Shown here piece after piece: positions 41,439 to 51,123 of a stretch of 64,000 bases of DNA. Where the stretch lies: assembly GCF_050436995.1 (NCBI RefSeq), contig NC_134775.1, positions 3,945,124 to 4,009,123 of the forward strand, written 5' to 3'. The notes beneath the pieces are model-generated. The model made no database searches. It was not told where the DNA came from and saw only the letters and a program-made list of their open reading frames with translations. This DNA comes from Anticarsia gemmatalis (taxonomy: Eukaryota; Arthropoda; Insecta; Lepidoptera; Erebidae). Each line of letters opens with the position of its first letter. The first letter of the stretch is position 1. The position numbers and the translations under genes are program-made.

Positions 41439-42975
41439 TGAAGGCTGTCTCTATTCCGTACTAAAATAGATCTTATCTTAAAGAGCTATCATAGTAATTA
41501 ATTAGCATAGATAGCAATGCTCATAAATAGCCATTGGTAAAAGAGGAGGTAGAAACACTGTCATGTCAGTTAGTCTCTTTTGGTTCTGCCCATATGGTCA
41601 TTACCTGAATTGTCAGAATCATTAAGTATCTGACAGAGTTAGTTACTTTGCAATTTTACTAAGCAGCCGCAAATGTTTACACATTTTAGCTGGTAAGCAT
41701 CTAACATTAGGCAACACTTCTAAAATTTCTATAGACCCTTCAAATTACGAGCCTAGTGAGTTGTGTGGACATCGCATCATCACACAATGTGCGAGTTTAA
41801 ATTTATAAATTGTAGCACTAGATTTATCAAAATAAGTTTTATTATTAAAGGAACGCTCGTCCATCCATAATTTATTCTAAGCAATATTCCTAGTGTTTTC
41901 CTCAATATTATTTAGCATTAAATTATTGATAGTTAATATTTTTAATAGCAGATGAGGAATCCCTCTACCAATTGTAATTCCAGAGGGCTTTTACTCAACT
42001 AATATGCAAAGGTTAAATCAGTTATGGTCAGGCCTAGCAAGTGATATTACAGTTCGAATTAAAAAGTCTGGTTTATTTATTACAAAATATAGTTATAGAC
42101 CAATATACATTTTGATTTCAGTCAGACAGGTTCATGTTAATCAATCTATTTGAAGGGAATGTTAGTCTCAGTGAGATTATACAAAGGAGCTATGCTTGGA
42201 CAGAAGTTAGATTAAAACTATCTGAAATAGCCCGCTAAACTATGTATTAAATGAGCTTACTTTTCTATATTTATAGGGACCTGCTGAAGTCATAGCCTAA
42301 AATATTCCAGGATGCACTCCTTGTCCCATATTAATTCTGAAATATGCAGTACTAGTTTTAAAGAAAGAACTTATGTTGACTAAAAAATACTGCACAGGTT
42401 AATCTTGTCAATTTTCATAATAATTAATCCCTGCAGTATAAATCCTGATACCTAGAACTAAAATATCATTAAGAACCAAAATAATATTCTATTTGTCACC
42501 TAAGGTGAAACACATTAAGTGTTAAAATTAAGCACGGTACCTATTTTCAATAGTCTTTGCTGATAGCAAGGCCATGGAAACCAAAAACCATATCTAACTA
42601 TTTGAAATCAATAAGTTTAGCCAGATTTATGGATTTGATTTGATTTGATATTAATCACTTATTTGCCAGAAATGTAGTAATAACATAGATATTAAAAACA
42701 ATTCATAGGAGCAGTACACATTTCGCCGCGCCATAACATTACAGCATGCAAATATTAATAATAGGAATACCTACTTAAATATCATATTAAAATAATAAAA
42801 TGAACAATTATTGTTCAGAGAATACTTGCCTCAAACAATATTTGAATTTAATTCATAGGATTCAAGTCCATCTGTGAGGTTTGCTCAAAAATATAGCAAT
42901 TTACAGATAGTGGGTACAATTACATTCTTCTCACATATTTTGCAGTTAGGCAAACAAATATTTTTGATATACTAA
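41439..42975. other. AT-rich stretch, nothing recognised
   Basis: About 1.5 kb without a supported gene, TIR or tail. It is the longest stretch here not assigned to an element; it could be unique intergenic or intronic host DNA. Confidence 0.5.
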
Positions 42976-43230
42976 TCTATACTAATATTATAAAGCTGAA
43001 GAGTTTGTTTGTTTGTTTGTTTGTTTGTTTGAACGCGCTAATCTCAGAAACTACTGATCCGATTTGTAAAATTCTTTCAGTGTTAGATAGTCCATTTATC
43101 GAGGAAGGTTATAGGCTTTATATCATCACGCTACTACCAATAGGAGCAGAGTACCAGTGGAAAATGTTACAAAAACGGGGAAAATTTTTAACGCTTATGT
43201 AACGCAAGCGAAGTTGCGCGGGTCAGCTAG
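42976..43230 (+). mobile_element. Short Helitron (subfamily B)
   Basis: TCTATACTAATATTATAAAG at 42976 (after A) to CTAG 43227-43230 (before T), with the CGCAAGCGAAGTTGCG hairpin. Complete by these criteria. Confidence 0.92.
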
Positions 43231-43246
43231 TATTTTATAATATTAG

Positions 43247-43320
43247 TAATTGTTCAATTGTTCAATTGTTCAATTGTTCAATTGTTCAATTGTTCAACTG
43301 TTCAATTGTTCAATTGTTTA
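43247..43320. repeat. 8-bp tandem repeat (CAATTGTT)n
   Basis: About nine head-to-tail copies of the octamer, with one T to C change. Each unit contains the palindrome CAATTG. Confidence 0.95.
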
Positions 43321-43419
43321 ATGTTTCATTATAATTATAATATAATATATAATATAAATTATATAAATATAAATAAATTATAAATTATATAAATATAAAT
43401 CTATATACTAATATTATAA

Positions 43420-43671
43420 TCTATACTAGTAGTATCTAGTTTGTTTGTTTGTTTGAACGCGCTAATCTCAGGAACTACTGGTCCGATTTGAAAAATTCTT
43501 TCAGTGTTAGATAGTCCATTTATCGAGGAAGGCTATAGATTTATTCTATTGCTATTTCATCACGCTACGACCAATAGGAGCGGAGTAGCAACGAAAAATG
43601 TTACAAAAACGGGGAAAATTTTGACCCATTTTCTCTTATGTGGCGCAAGCGAAGTTGCGCGGGTCAGCTAG
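43420..43671 (+). mobile_element. Short Helitron (subfamily B)
   Basis: Starts TCTATACTAGTAGTATCTAG at 43420 (after A); its 5' AAAGCTGAAGAG part is replaced by a short CTAGTAGTATCTAG tract. Ends CTAG 43668-43671 (before T). Confidence 0.88.
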
Positions 43672-43724
43672 TGTTTAATATTGGTACCATACTACAATAT
43701 CACTGTGTACAGGACCATAGGTTC

Positions 43725-43965
43725 AGTGACCATTGCTAACCCGTCTGGATTCAGAATATTATTATAGGTACAGACAGACCTATCTGCGCCGGAGCTCTTC
43801 ACACGCGTAATAATGTAGGTATACTTGCGATGATGCGTCCGGAACCGCGTAACCCGTAATTATTTTTTATATATCATCCGTTGTTTATTTTTTTAAACTT
43901 ACCACGTAGTCTGTTTCATAACCATCCAATTTATTTCCTTAATACAACCAAGCTGGGAGTGGTCT
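43725..43965 (-). repeat. Internal fragment of Helitron subfamily C, inverted
   Basis: Reverse complement of about 32955-33175, including GTCTGGATTCAGAATATTAT and CGGAGCTCTTCACACGCGTA. It has no Helitron termini. Confidence 0.85.
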
Positions 43966-44552
43966 TAAACATAAAAGTAGCACCATCCACGTGCTGTAAT
44001 GTACCTACATTATCAAAGCTTTTTTGGTATATTTGACACTAGCGACCCACCCGGCTGCGCACGGGTTTATTATGCATGTTATACCTACACACATAAAACT
44101 CTCCTCTTGAATCACTCTATCTATTAAAAAAACCGCATCAAAATCCGTTGCGTAGTTTTAAAGATTTAAGCATTACAGCAAGACAGAGAAAGCGACTTTG
44201 TTTCATACTATGTATTGATGAGTAACTAACCATAATTGGCTGGATAGTAACTGTTAGTGCCACATAATATAATATTCTCTCTATGGATTTAGATGGAATA
44301 GGTAGACAGTAAAACAAAAATATTTTATTCATTATATTTATTCGTCATCATCACCATCATCACTTAAATAACACAATAATATGTCATCCAAGAATTGTGC
44401 AGGAGGTGTAACATGTTCTTGATGTCTAGCCCAGCCCAAATACCATATAATACTCATTATGTGGACACAGCAACCTACTGTTCATTTCCCAACTATGCAA
44501 TTACAATAATATTGTATAACAGCGTCTTTGCCATCCAAAGAGCTGTCAACTA
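43966..44552. other. Spacer with a Helitron-like end
   Basis: ACTAGCGACCCACCCGGCTG at 44038 looks like an inverted CTAG-type 3' end of another Helitron subfamily. The remainder has no supported gene. Confidence 0.4.
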
Positions 44553-45046
44553 ATATATATGTTACTGTAAAAGCCCGAACGGTGGTAAATCCTAAGATTT
44601 TCCGGTATAACCTAAGATTTACCAACTCGCAATGGTAAAAGTCCGAACAATGCTTTTATTTCGAACTTTTACCTATATTCACTTGATGATATCGAGATGT
44701 CGCCGGAGCCCCGCTTCGCGGGGCTCCTCCTTCTGGGTGGTTAAAAAAAAATAACCACGAAGGCTAAGGTGGGAGCTTCGCTTCGCTCGCTCCCACCTTA
44801 GCCTTCTAACCTAACCTACCCATGTCGCTATGCCCAAAACTCCTTCTTTATAACTATGTCACAGTATATAATTATACCGTGAAATAGTTATAAACATAGT
44901 TATGAAGGAGGATTTTTTTATATATCGTAACATAGTTTTTAAACTCTGGCTTGTTCGGACTTTTACCATTGAGAGTTGGTAAATCTTAGGTTTTACCGGA
45001 AAATCTTAGGATTTACCACAGTTCGGGCTTTTACAGTAACATATAT
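44553..45046. mobile_element. MITE with long TIRs and stacked GC hairpins
   Basis: About 90-bp TIRs: TTACTGTAAAAGCCCGAAC at 44562 and its complement ending near 45039, each continuing with AATCCTAAGATT / GGTAAATCTTAGG motifs. Inside are perfect hairpins at 44705-44727 (9-bp stem GGAGCCCCG) and 44759-44806 (18-bp stem GAAGGCTAAGGTGGGAGC), and further inverted TATAACTATG tracts. The outer flanks are TA-rich. It encodes nothing and supplies the stop codon of the neighbouring transposase. Confidence 0.85.
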
Positions 45047-46875
45047 ACAAAATATATTTTTTTACTAATATGTCTGGAGTGGATACGACCTCTTAATAAC
45101 CAGGTCGTATCCGATGTTAACAGCTCTTGCAGTAGGTCACTGTCTACCTCCCTGCACACTTCAATGACATATCTGCCAGTTGCCCTTACATGCTCCCCGT
45201 AATAGGAACGAGCCTGTTTTAATTGGTATGTTCCCAAAGAAATAAGTATTAAATCACTTAAGGATAGCGCAGGAAATTCTTGCAAATTATTTTCTAAAAT
45301 ATTCATTGGTTCAAATTGAGCCCTACGTCTATTTAAATTGTTATTAATGACATAATCACCTAACTTATTTTCTACATTCATATTTTGATGTATGATTTGC
45401 AGAATTTCCTGAGCATCAGTCCTATTAGTGATAGGAGGGTGAAAAGCATTAATAAGAGCAGCAGCAATTTCAAAATGTTCCATCAGAGATCTTGATGCGT
45501 TGCTGAAATAGTCTTGGCGAAAAAGTTTAAAATCCCTTTTGAACCTCCCATTGACTATTTCAACAACCCATCTTACTATTGTTACTGCTCTTGACTTATT
45601 TGCTTCTATAGTTGATAGTTGCGATTCACCCTGCTGTAAATTACTGGGTACATGTATCCTATATCCACAATCATTTAGTAAGAGCAAGGCATCACGGAAG
45701 CCCCTATCCAGTACAAACGCATCTCCAGGTTGGAAATATTGTCTTAGAACCGAGTCCTCTGTAAACTCTTTTTTTATAATTTCCGCATCAGATGTGGTTG
45801 CTGGATAAGGGCCTAACACATCAAGTATGTATCCATCCGATGTAACAATTAGTAATGGTTTAACTAAATTATTATATTTATGGAGACTATAAGTTTTTTT
45901 TTGGTACTTATAATTTGAGCTCTTTTGTACATAGACATAAGTGCCATCTAAAATAACTATTGGTTTTATTTCGCCGTTATGGTAACCAAACAATCCATTA
46001 GGTATAATTAGATTTCTATCCTTTACTTGCCGCCTATTGATATGATTGAAACCCAAATGATGGGGTACAAAATAATCATACATTAGGCGTTTTGCTTTTA
46101 ACAAATACTTATTTAAAGTTGACTGTGGGATTTTAAGTAGTGTCGACAACCTATCATCAGAATCCCCTGTCCTTAATTGAGGTACTTCGTTTAAAATCTG
46201 TTGAAATTGAGCTTTCGTAAATCCAATCCAGTGATAAAACATATGGTCTTCCATACTTTCAAAATCTCCAAAATCAAGGAAATTGACTTGAGCGTCTTTT
46301 AAAGTTAACATATCTTGGATATGTTCTGCAGTGAATACATTAATGATATTCATTGATATATCATTAAGGAAGTCCCATGATGTGCAAGTCAAGTGATAGT
46401 CACATAATCTGTTATTTGGGGGCACATAATAATTGTACATTTTTAATAATTGCCTTCGCATGAAAGGAGTCACTCGGTTTCTTTCACTTCCGGAACATCC
46501 TTCAACAAAACATCTATTTTGTGTTTCCACTGGTCTAAAATAATCAGGTAAAACAATTGTATTGACATGAGGCCTTCTCGCTGATTGGGATTGTTGCAAT
46601 GGAGCCTCATTTTCTTCCACCGAAGAAGGGTCTTGTACTTCGAGAGATCTTTGGGAACTTACTTCATTATCCGGGATTAAAAATCCGGTAGAAGTTGAGA
46701 GGCTCGAATGATGATGAATGACTGGAGAGTCTTGAATATTCAGAGAGCCTCCGGAACTTGGTTCGTTAACGGGCACTGAAGAAGCAGCAGATGTAGAGGG
46801 GCCCGAATGAAAATGGCGGGAAGCTCTTGATGCTCTCATCCAACAAGAGTGACACAAAAACGTTGAAACACTCAT
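45031..46875 (-). CDS. DDE_Tnp_4 transposase, exon 2
   Basis: 614 codons, no stop. After a CHSCW zinc pair come a Ser-rich linker with a tandem duplication of about 35 residues (compare 27-51 with 61-84), a second Cys/His cluster (CFVEGC near 122, CDYH near 158), and a DDE domain: VILDGTYVYV (D310), FVLDRGFRDA (D390) and RWVVEIVNGRFK (E439). This is the DDE_Tnp_4 set of Harbinger/ISL2EU-type transposases. The last few codons run into the MITE. It could be an active element or a relic; TIRs of its own were not found. Confidence 0.85.
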   Translation of the reverse strand: MSVSTFLCHSCWMRASRASRHFHSGPSTSAASSVPVNEPSSGGSLNIQDSPVIHHHSSLSTSTGFLIPDNEVSSQRSLEVQDPSSVEENEAPLQQSQSARRPHVNTIVLPDYFRPVETQNRCFVEGCSGSERNRVTPFMRRQLLKMYNYYVPPNNRLCDYHLTCTSWDFLNDISMNIINVFTAEHIQDMLTLKDAQVNFLDFGDFESMEDHMFYHWIGFTKAQFQQILNEVPQLRTGDSDDRLSTLLKIPQSTLNKYLLKAKRLMYDYFVPHHLGFNHINRRQVKDRNLIIPNGLFGYHNGEIKPIVILDGTYVYVQKSSNYKYQKKTYSLHKYNNLVKPLLIVTSDGYILDVLGPYPATTSDAEIIKKEFTEDSVLRQYFQPGDAFVLDRGFRDALLLLNDCGYRIHVPSNLQQGESQLSTIEANKSRAVTIVRWVVEIVNGRFKRDFKLFRQDYFSNASRSLMEHFEIAAALINAFHPPITNRTDAQEILQIIHQNMNVENKLGDYVINNNLNRRRAQFEPMNILENNLQEFPALSLSDLILISLGTYQLKQARSYYGEHVRATGRYVIEVCREVDSDLLQELLTSDTTWLLRGRIHSRHISKKIYFVYMLL

Positions 46876-47085
46876 CTGAAAAAAAAATTAAATGTAATTA
46901 ATTATAAATAAATATTAATATTACAAAATATTAGAATTATGAAGCCATGTCAAAGGCCTCTCGGGCGGCTTGAACAACTTTGACACTAGGTTGACCACTA
47001 ACCATACGACAACAACAACAAACAACAACAAAATATTAAGGTATGATGTTTGTAATATGAAGTAACTGTGTGTGTAGATGCTTAC
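46876..47085 (-). other. Spliceosomal intron of the DDE_Tnp_4 gene
   Basis: Donor ACG|GTAAGC at 47086/47085 and acceptor TTTTTTTTTTCAG|ATG at 46876/46875, phase 0, 210 bp. It joins WIIPRT to the CHSCW exon, pairing a CTLC knuckle with CHSC as a four-Cys zinc site. The same exon end and donor recur at 49345/49344. Confidence 0.8.
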
Positions 47086-47287
47086 CGTGCGTGGGATAAT
47101 CCATTCCTTTACAACTTCTATTATTTTCCGGTCTTGAGCGGAACCTATACTCAATGGCTGATATCTTATACGGCGTAAAAGAGAACGTCCACAAAGTGTG
47201 CACACGCGACGGTGTCCCAAAGGTGCTTCTTCAGCTTCTGGTCTCTGATCATCATTGGCTTCACTGTTGGCAGCATTGTAGCATGAA
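47086..47287 (-). CDS. DDE_Tnp_4 transposase, exon 1 (5' part lost)
   Basis: Open from the Helitron edge at 47287: acidic lead (NDDQRPEAEEAP), HRRVCTLCGRSLLRRIRY and VKEWIIPRT before the splice donor. CTLC supplies the first half of the zinc site. A Helitron sits immediately upstream, so the start codon is not visible and the gene is probably interrupted. Confidence 0.75.
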
Positions 47288-47547
47288 TCTATACTAATAT
47301 AATAAAGCTGAAGAGTTTGTTTGTTTGTTTGTTTGTTTGTTTGAACGCGCTAATCTCAGGAACTACTGGTCCGATTTGAAAAATTCTTTCAGTGTTAGAT
47401 AGACCATTTATCGAGGAAGGCTATAGGCTATATAACATCACGCTACGGTCATTAGGAGCGGAGTAGCAACGAAAAATGTTACAAAAACGGGGAAAATTTG
47501 GACCCATTCTCTTAGGTGACGCAAGCGAAGTTGCGCGGGTCAGCTAG
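47288..47547 (+). mobile_element. Short Helitron (subfamily B)
   Basis: TCTATACTAATATAATAAAG at 47288 (after A) to CTAG 47544-47547 (before T). Inserted in or next to the first exon of the DDE_Tnp_4 gene. Confidence 0.9.
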
Positions 47548-47698
47548 TTAGAAATAAAGAACAATGTGATAAATACTGTAAGCTTTGTACTGATAGTTTA
47601 AGTTCATTATTTAGTAGTAATTCTTTTAATTTGACATGTAATAGTGTATGTACAATAATAGTAACATAATTTGTAGTGAGATAGAAAAAAAAAACAAA

Positions 47699-48300
47699 AA
47701 TCAAATCATTTATTCATTTAGGTCAAATATTGACACTTATGATAGTCGTTACAATTACTGAATCTACCACTAGCTCGGAAAGGGGGTAGAGCCTTATGAG
47801 AAGAGCTAGCAAGAAACTCACGGCCACTCTTTTCAATCGCCAAAAGTTTTACAATGTGGTTGATACAATAATTGATCATGCGAGGAGCTGCCAACAATCA
47901 GCGATATGGACTAAACGTCAATTAAGGAAAATGAATATAGCTAGGTTATTTATTAGTCTCTGATCATACTGTATGTTGGGAGCACCTACTAGCATGTGAT
48001 AATAAGAAAATGGGCAGCAAGTGAGCACATTGGTTGTGAACATTATAAAAGAAAAAAAGTGACAATTTTATGATTAACATCAAATTGTACGTAACATCAC
48101 CTATTTGCATCATTAATTGCCCATATTTTACAATATTTAGACCTACTGCTACTGAGTTTATACAATTTATAGCAAAGTTCCCTAATTTCAAAGAATCCTA
48201 ATCAAGCGAGCGACTAATCCCAACAGCTATTGTCGTTTAGATAATCATCAATTCTGTAATAAGCTTTCCTAACGAGATGTTCCTTAACAGCAACTTTGAA
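47699..48300 (-). mobile_element. 5'-truncated CR1 (3' UTR only)
   Basis: Matches 50597-51210 closely from the tail through the last ORF2 codons and breaks at GCAACTTTGAA. It landed inside the LINE fragment that begins at 48297. Confidence 0.9.
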
Positions 48301-48953
48301 ACAATAGATATTCTGTACAATAAAATAATTAAATCATTACAAGCAGCAGCTGAATGTACATTTATATATAAAGATAGCAGAAAGCGATATATAATTGGTT
48401 GGAATTACCATCTGAAACCGCATACGGCTTACTGTAATGGCTAGGCAAACGTTCTTACAGTGGAACATGTACGGTAGGCCTTGTTCGGGATACTATTACG
48501 ATCAGATGCGTGCCGCGCGTAAGGACTTTAGAGCAGCTTTAAAGTTTGTACAGAATAACCAGGAACAGATCAGGATGAGTATACTAGCCGATCATGCGTC
48601 GTCAAAAATTTTTTGTAAGTTTTGGTCAGAGGTTAAGAAGCTTAACCCAAGAAGTAGCATGCCGATGAGCATTGAAGGCGAGACTGACCGGGTAGCTATT
48701 GCAAATCGGTTCTGCAGGCATTTTGATATCCGCCTGACAACCACCAAACGGGCGCCAACTCAATTATCGGGCCAATGTAGGTTAGATGAGTATGCTTTTG
48801 AGGTCACATCAAAAGATGTTATTGAGATACTTAGGGGAATGAAACGTGGGAAATCACCGGGACACGATGGCTTAAGCATAGAACATCTATGGTACGCGGG
48901 TGAGCATATTGCCGAAGTTCTAGCTCGATTCTTCAATCAATATTCAATATGTA
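48297..48953 (+). pseudogene. LINE ORF2 fragment, EN-RT linker
   Basis: Frame with SRKRYIIGWNYHLKPHTAYC, ARKDFRAALKFVQNNQEQI, ASSKIFCKFWSEVKKLNP, ADRFC-like ANRFCRHFD and VIEILRGMKRGKSPGHDGLS followed by EHLWYAGEHIAEVLARFFNQ. This is the region just before and at the start of RT in several LINE clades; the clade is not resolved. A frameshift lies near 48437. It stops at a TACG-rich tract, so RT proper is missing. Confidence 0.75.
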
Positions 48954-49177
48954 CGTATGTGTGTACGTACGTACGTATGTACGTATGTAAGTATGTGTGG
49001 ATGTTTGTTACCTTTTCACGCAAATTTGATTGAACCGATTAGGTACGATGAAATTTGATATATAGGTAGCTGAAGTTCCAGAATAACACAGACTACTTTT
49101 TATTCCGGAGTTCCCGAAGGATCGGGATTTACGCGGGAAGGGTTTCCATGCAGACGAAGTCGCGGGCGGCTTCTAGT
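48954..49177 (+). mobile_element. Helitron-like fragment, different subfamily
   Basis: TACG/TATG repeats lead into TTTGTTACCTTTTCACGC, then TTGATTGAACCGATTAGGTA, and end with GACGAAGTCGCGGGCGGCTT CTAG T near 49176. The CTAG end and the (accgatt) core are typical, but the 5' terminus is unclear. Confidence 0.45.
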
Positions 49178-49344
49178 GACAAATAATATCACTTTCACTT
49201 GCCTGAAAAATAGGGACTTTGAAGTAGTATTTATTAGAATTAGTATTTATATAACCATAGTATGAATGCCTGGACAGAAAATCGTGGCGTAGAAAAATTA
49301 AGAGAGCTGACCTCACTTGATGTGGAAAAAAAGAAGATGCTTAC

Positions 49345-49467
49345 CGTTTTTGGTACAATCCATTTTCTTACAATGGACAACATTATTTCGCCTTCAATGT
49401 CCAATCGACGACTTCTTATTGTATTGCAACGATCCGTTGCTATTCCACAAACAATGCAGAAACCCAT
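49345..49467 (-). pseudogene. Second copy of DDE_Tnp_4 exon 1
   Basis: ATG 49467 MGFCIVCGIATDRCN, then MLSIVRKWIVPKT followed by donor ACG|GTAAGC at 49345/49344. It matches the 47086-47220 exon in length, CxxC position and splice phase, but is diverged. No matching exon 2 lies downstream, so it is a relic or a split relative. Confidence 0.65.
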
Positions 49468-49641
49468 TTTCGCAAATAGGTAGGTTAAATCCAGGTTATC
49501 AGGTGTTCGCGCAGAGGTCAAAGATTTGCAAAATCGGGTGTCCAGGTACAGAAAAAGGGTCAGTGAATATGCGATCAATATCGGAGTCCGGTTAACAAGC
49601 AAAAACTTCAAAAAATATACGAAATACACGAAAGAACGCAT

Positions 49642-50199
49642 CCACTCAAGTTCAAGAACAAGAAGCGAATGTCAGGTTTTGACTTTTGACACTCAAACAA
49701 ATATCTCAAGGGATGTCTTAACATAACGTATAATAATCGATATAAAAATCGATATCGATCATTAAACTGATTCTATGAATAATTTCACTATACATAGATT
49801 CAGATTAAAGAAATTATTTCCCTATCTGAATGTACAATAAATATATTTAAATAATAATTAAAACATTATAAACAGAAGGTTTCTTATAAAATATAAAACA
49901 TATTCCGAAATCGATTTTCTTCATTATGAATCGATTTACTACTACTTCACTGAGAGAGTGACTGACATTGACAGTTATTACCGAATGACAACACTTTAAA
50001 AAAAATACTGGCTTTTGTGAAGACAGTTATAATCGACGCTGTTATCTACGGAAATAATTAAAAGTGCGTTTACAGAGCTAGTTCGTAAGATGAAATTATT
50101 ATTTTGCATTTTTTTTATATTTGGCCATTATTAATGTTGTCCATATTTAAATGATGTAATCTGGAAAAATAGACCGTTTTTTTGGTATATGTGTCATTC
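49642..50199. other. AT-rich spacer, no gene seen
   Basis: Contains a small inverted CGATATCGAT cluster near 49735-49760. No supported gene. Confidence 0.4.
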
Positions 50200-50415
50200 C
50201 TGTAACGCTTGGGCCCAAAATGGGTTATCTCCTTTCAGTGCATTCTATCTGGTAGTTTTTACGTAATAGTGACACATACAGACGGAGGACAGAAAAGAAA
50301 ATTATAAATTGCAGATTCGGTATCAGTATCCGTTACTAAACATCCCCCATTGGTTTTTTTTAAATATATTCAATGTACAGAATTGACCTCTCTACAGATT
50401 TATTATAAGTATAGA
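50200..50415 (-). repeat. Helitron subfamily C 5' end, inverted
   Basis: Reverse complement of about 32366-32580: TCTATACTTATAATAAATCT begins at 50415, then ACTACCAGATAGAATGCACT-like sequence. The 3' end is missing. Confidence 0.75.
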
Positions 50416-51123
50416 TATGTCACTCTCTGTTGTATTTATGTCTACATTATTAAGAAATAATGGTATGTTGATATCAGCAGCTTTAAACTATCCACAATCT
50501 GTTGTAAGTGCCTTCCCTTCGACATAATTAAATTTTATATTAATAATTTATCTTTTACGCTGCACAAGAGTCCATTCTTCGCTCCGTTTCTCCTCAAAAT
50601 CAATCAAAATCAAATCATTTATTCATTTAGGTCAAATATTGACACTTATGATAGTCGTTACAATTACTGAATCTACCACTAGCTCGGAAAGGGGGTAGAG
50701 CCTTTTGAGAAGAGCTAGCGAGAAACTCACGGCCACTCTTTTCAATCGCCAAAAGTTTTACAATGTGGTTGATACAATAATTGATCATGCGAGGAGCTGC
50801 CAACAATCAGCGATATAGACTAAACGTCAATTATTAAGGAAAATGAATATAGCAAGGTTATTAATTAGTCTCTGATCATACCGTATGTTGGGAGCACCTA
50901 CCAGCATGTGATAATAAGAATATGGGCAGCAAGTGAGCACATTGGTTGTAACATTATAGAAGAAAAAAGTGACAGTTTTATGATTAAAATCAAGTTGTAC
51001 GTAACATCACCTATTTGCATCATTAATTGCCCATATTTTACAATATTTAGACCTACTTCTACTGAGTTTATACAATTTATAGCAAAGTTCCCTAATTTCA
51101 AAGAATCCTAATCAAGCGAGCGA

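Noticed and set aside
43247..43320. CRISPR-like array
   Set aside because: Simple contiguous octamers without spacers, in eukaryotic DNA.
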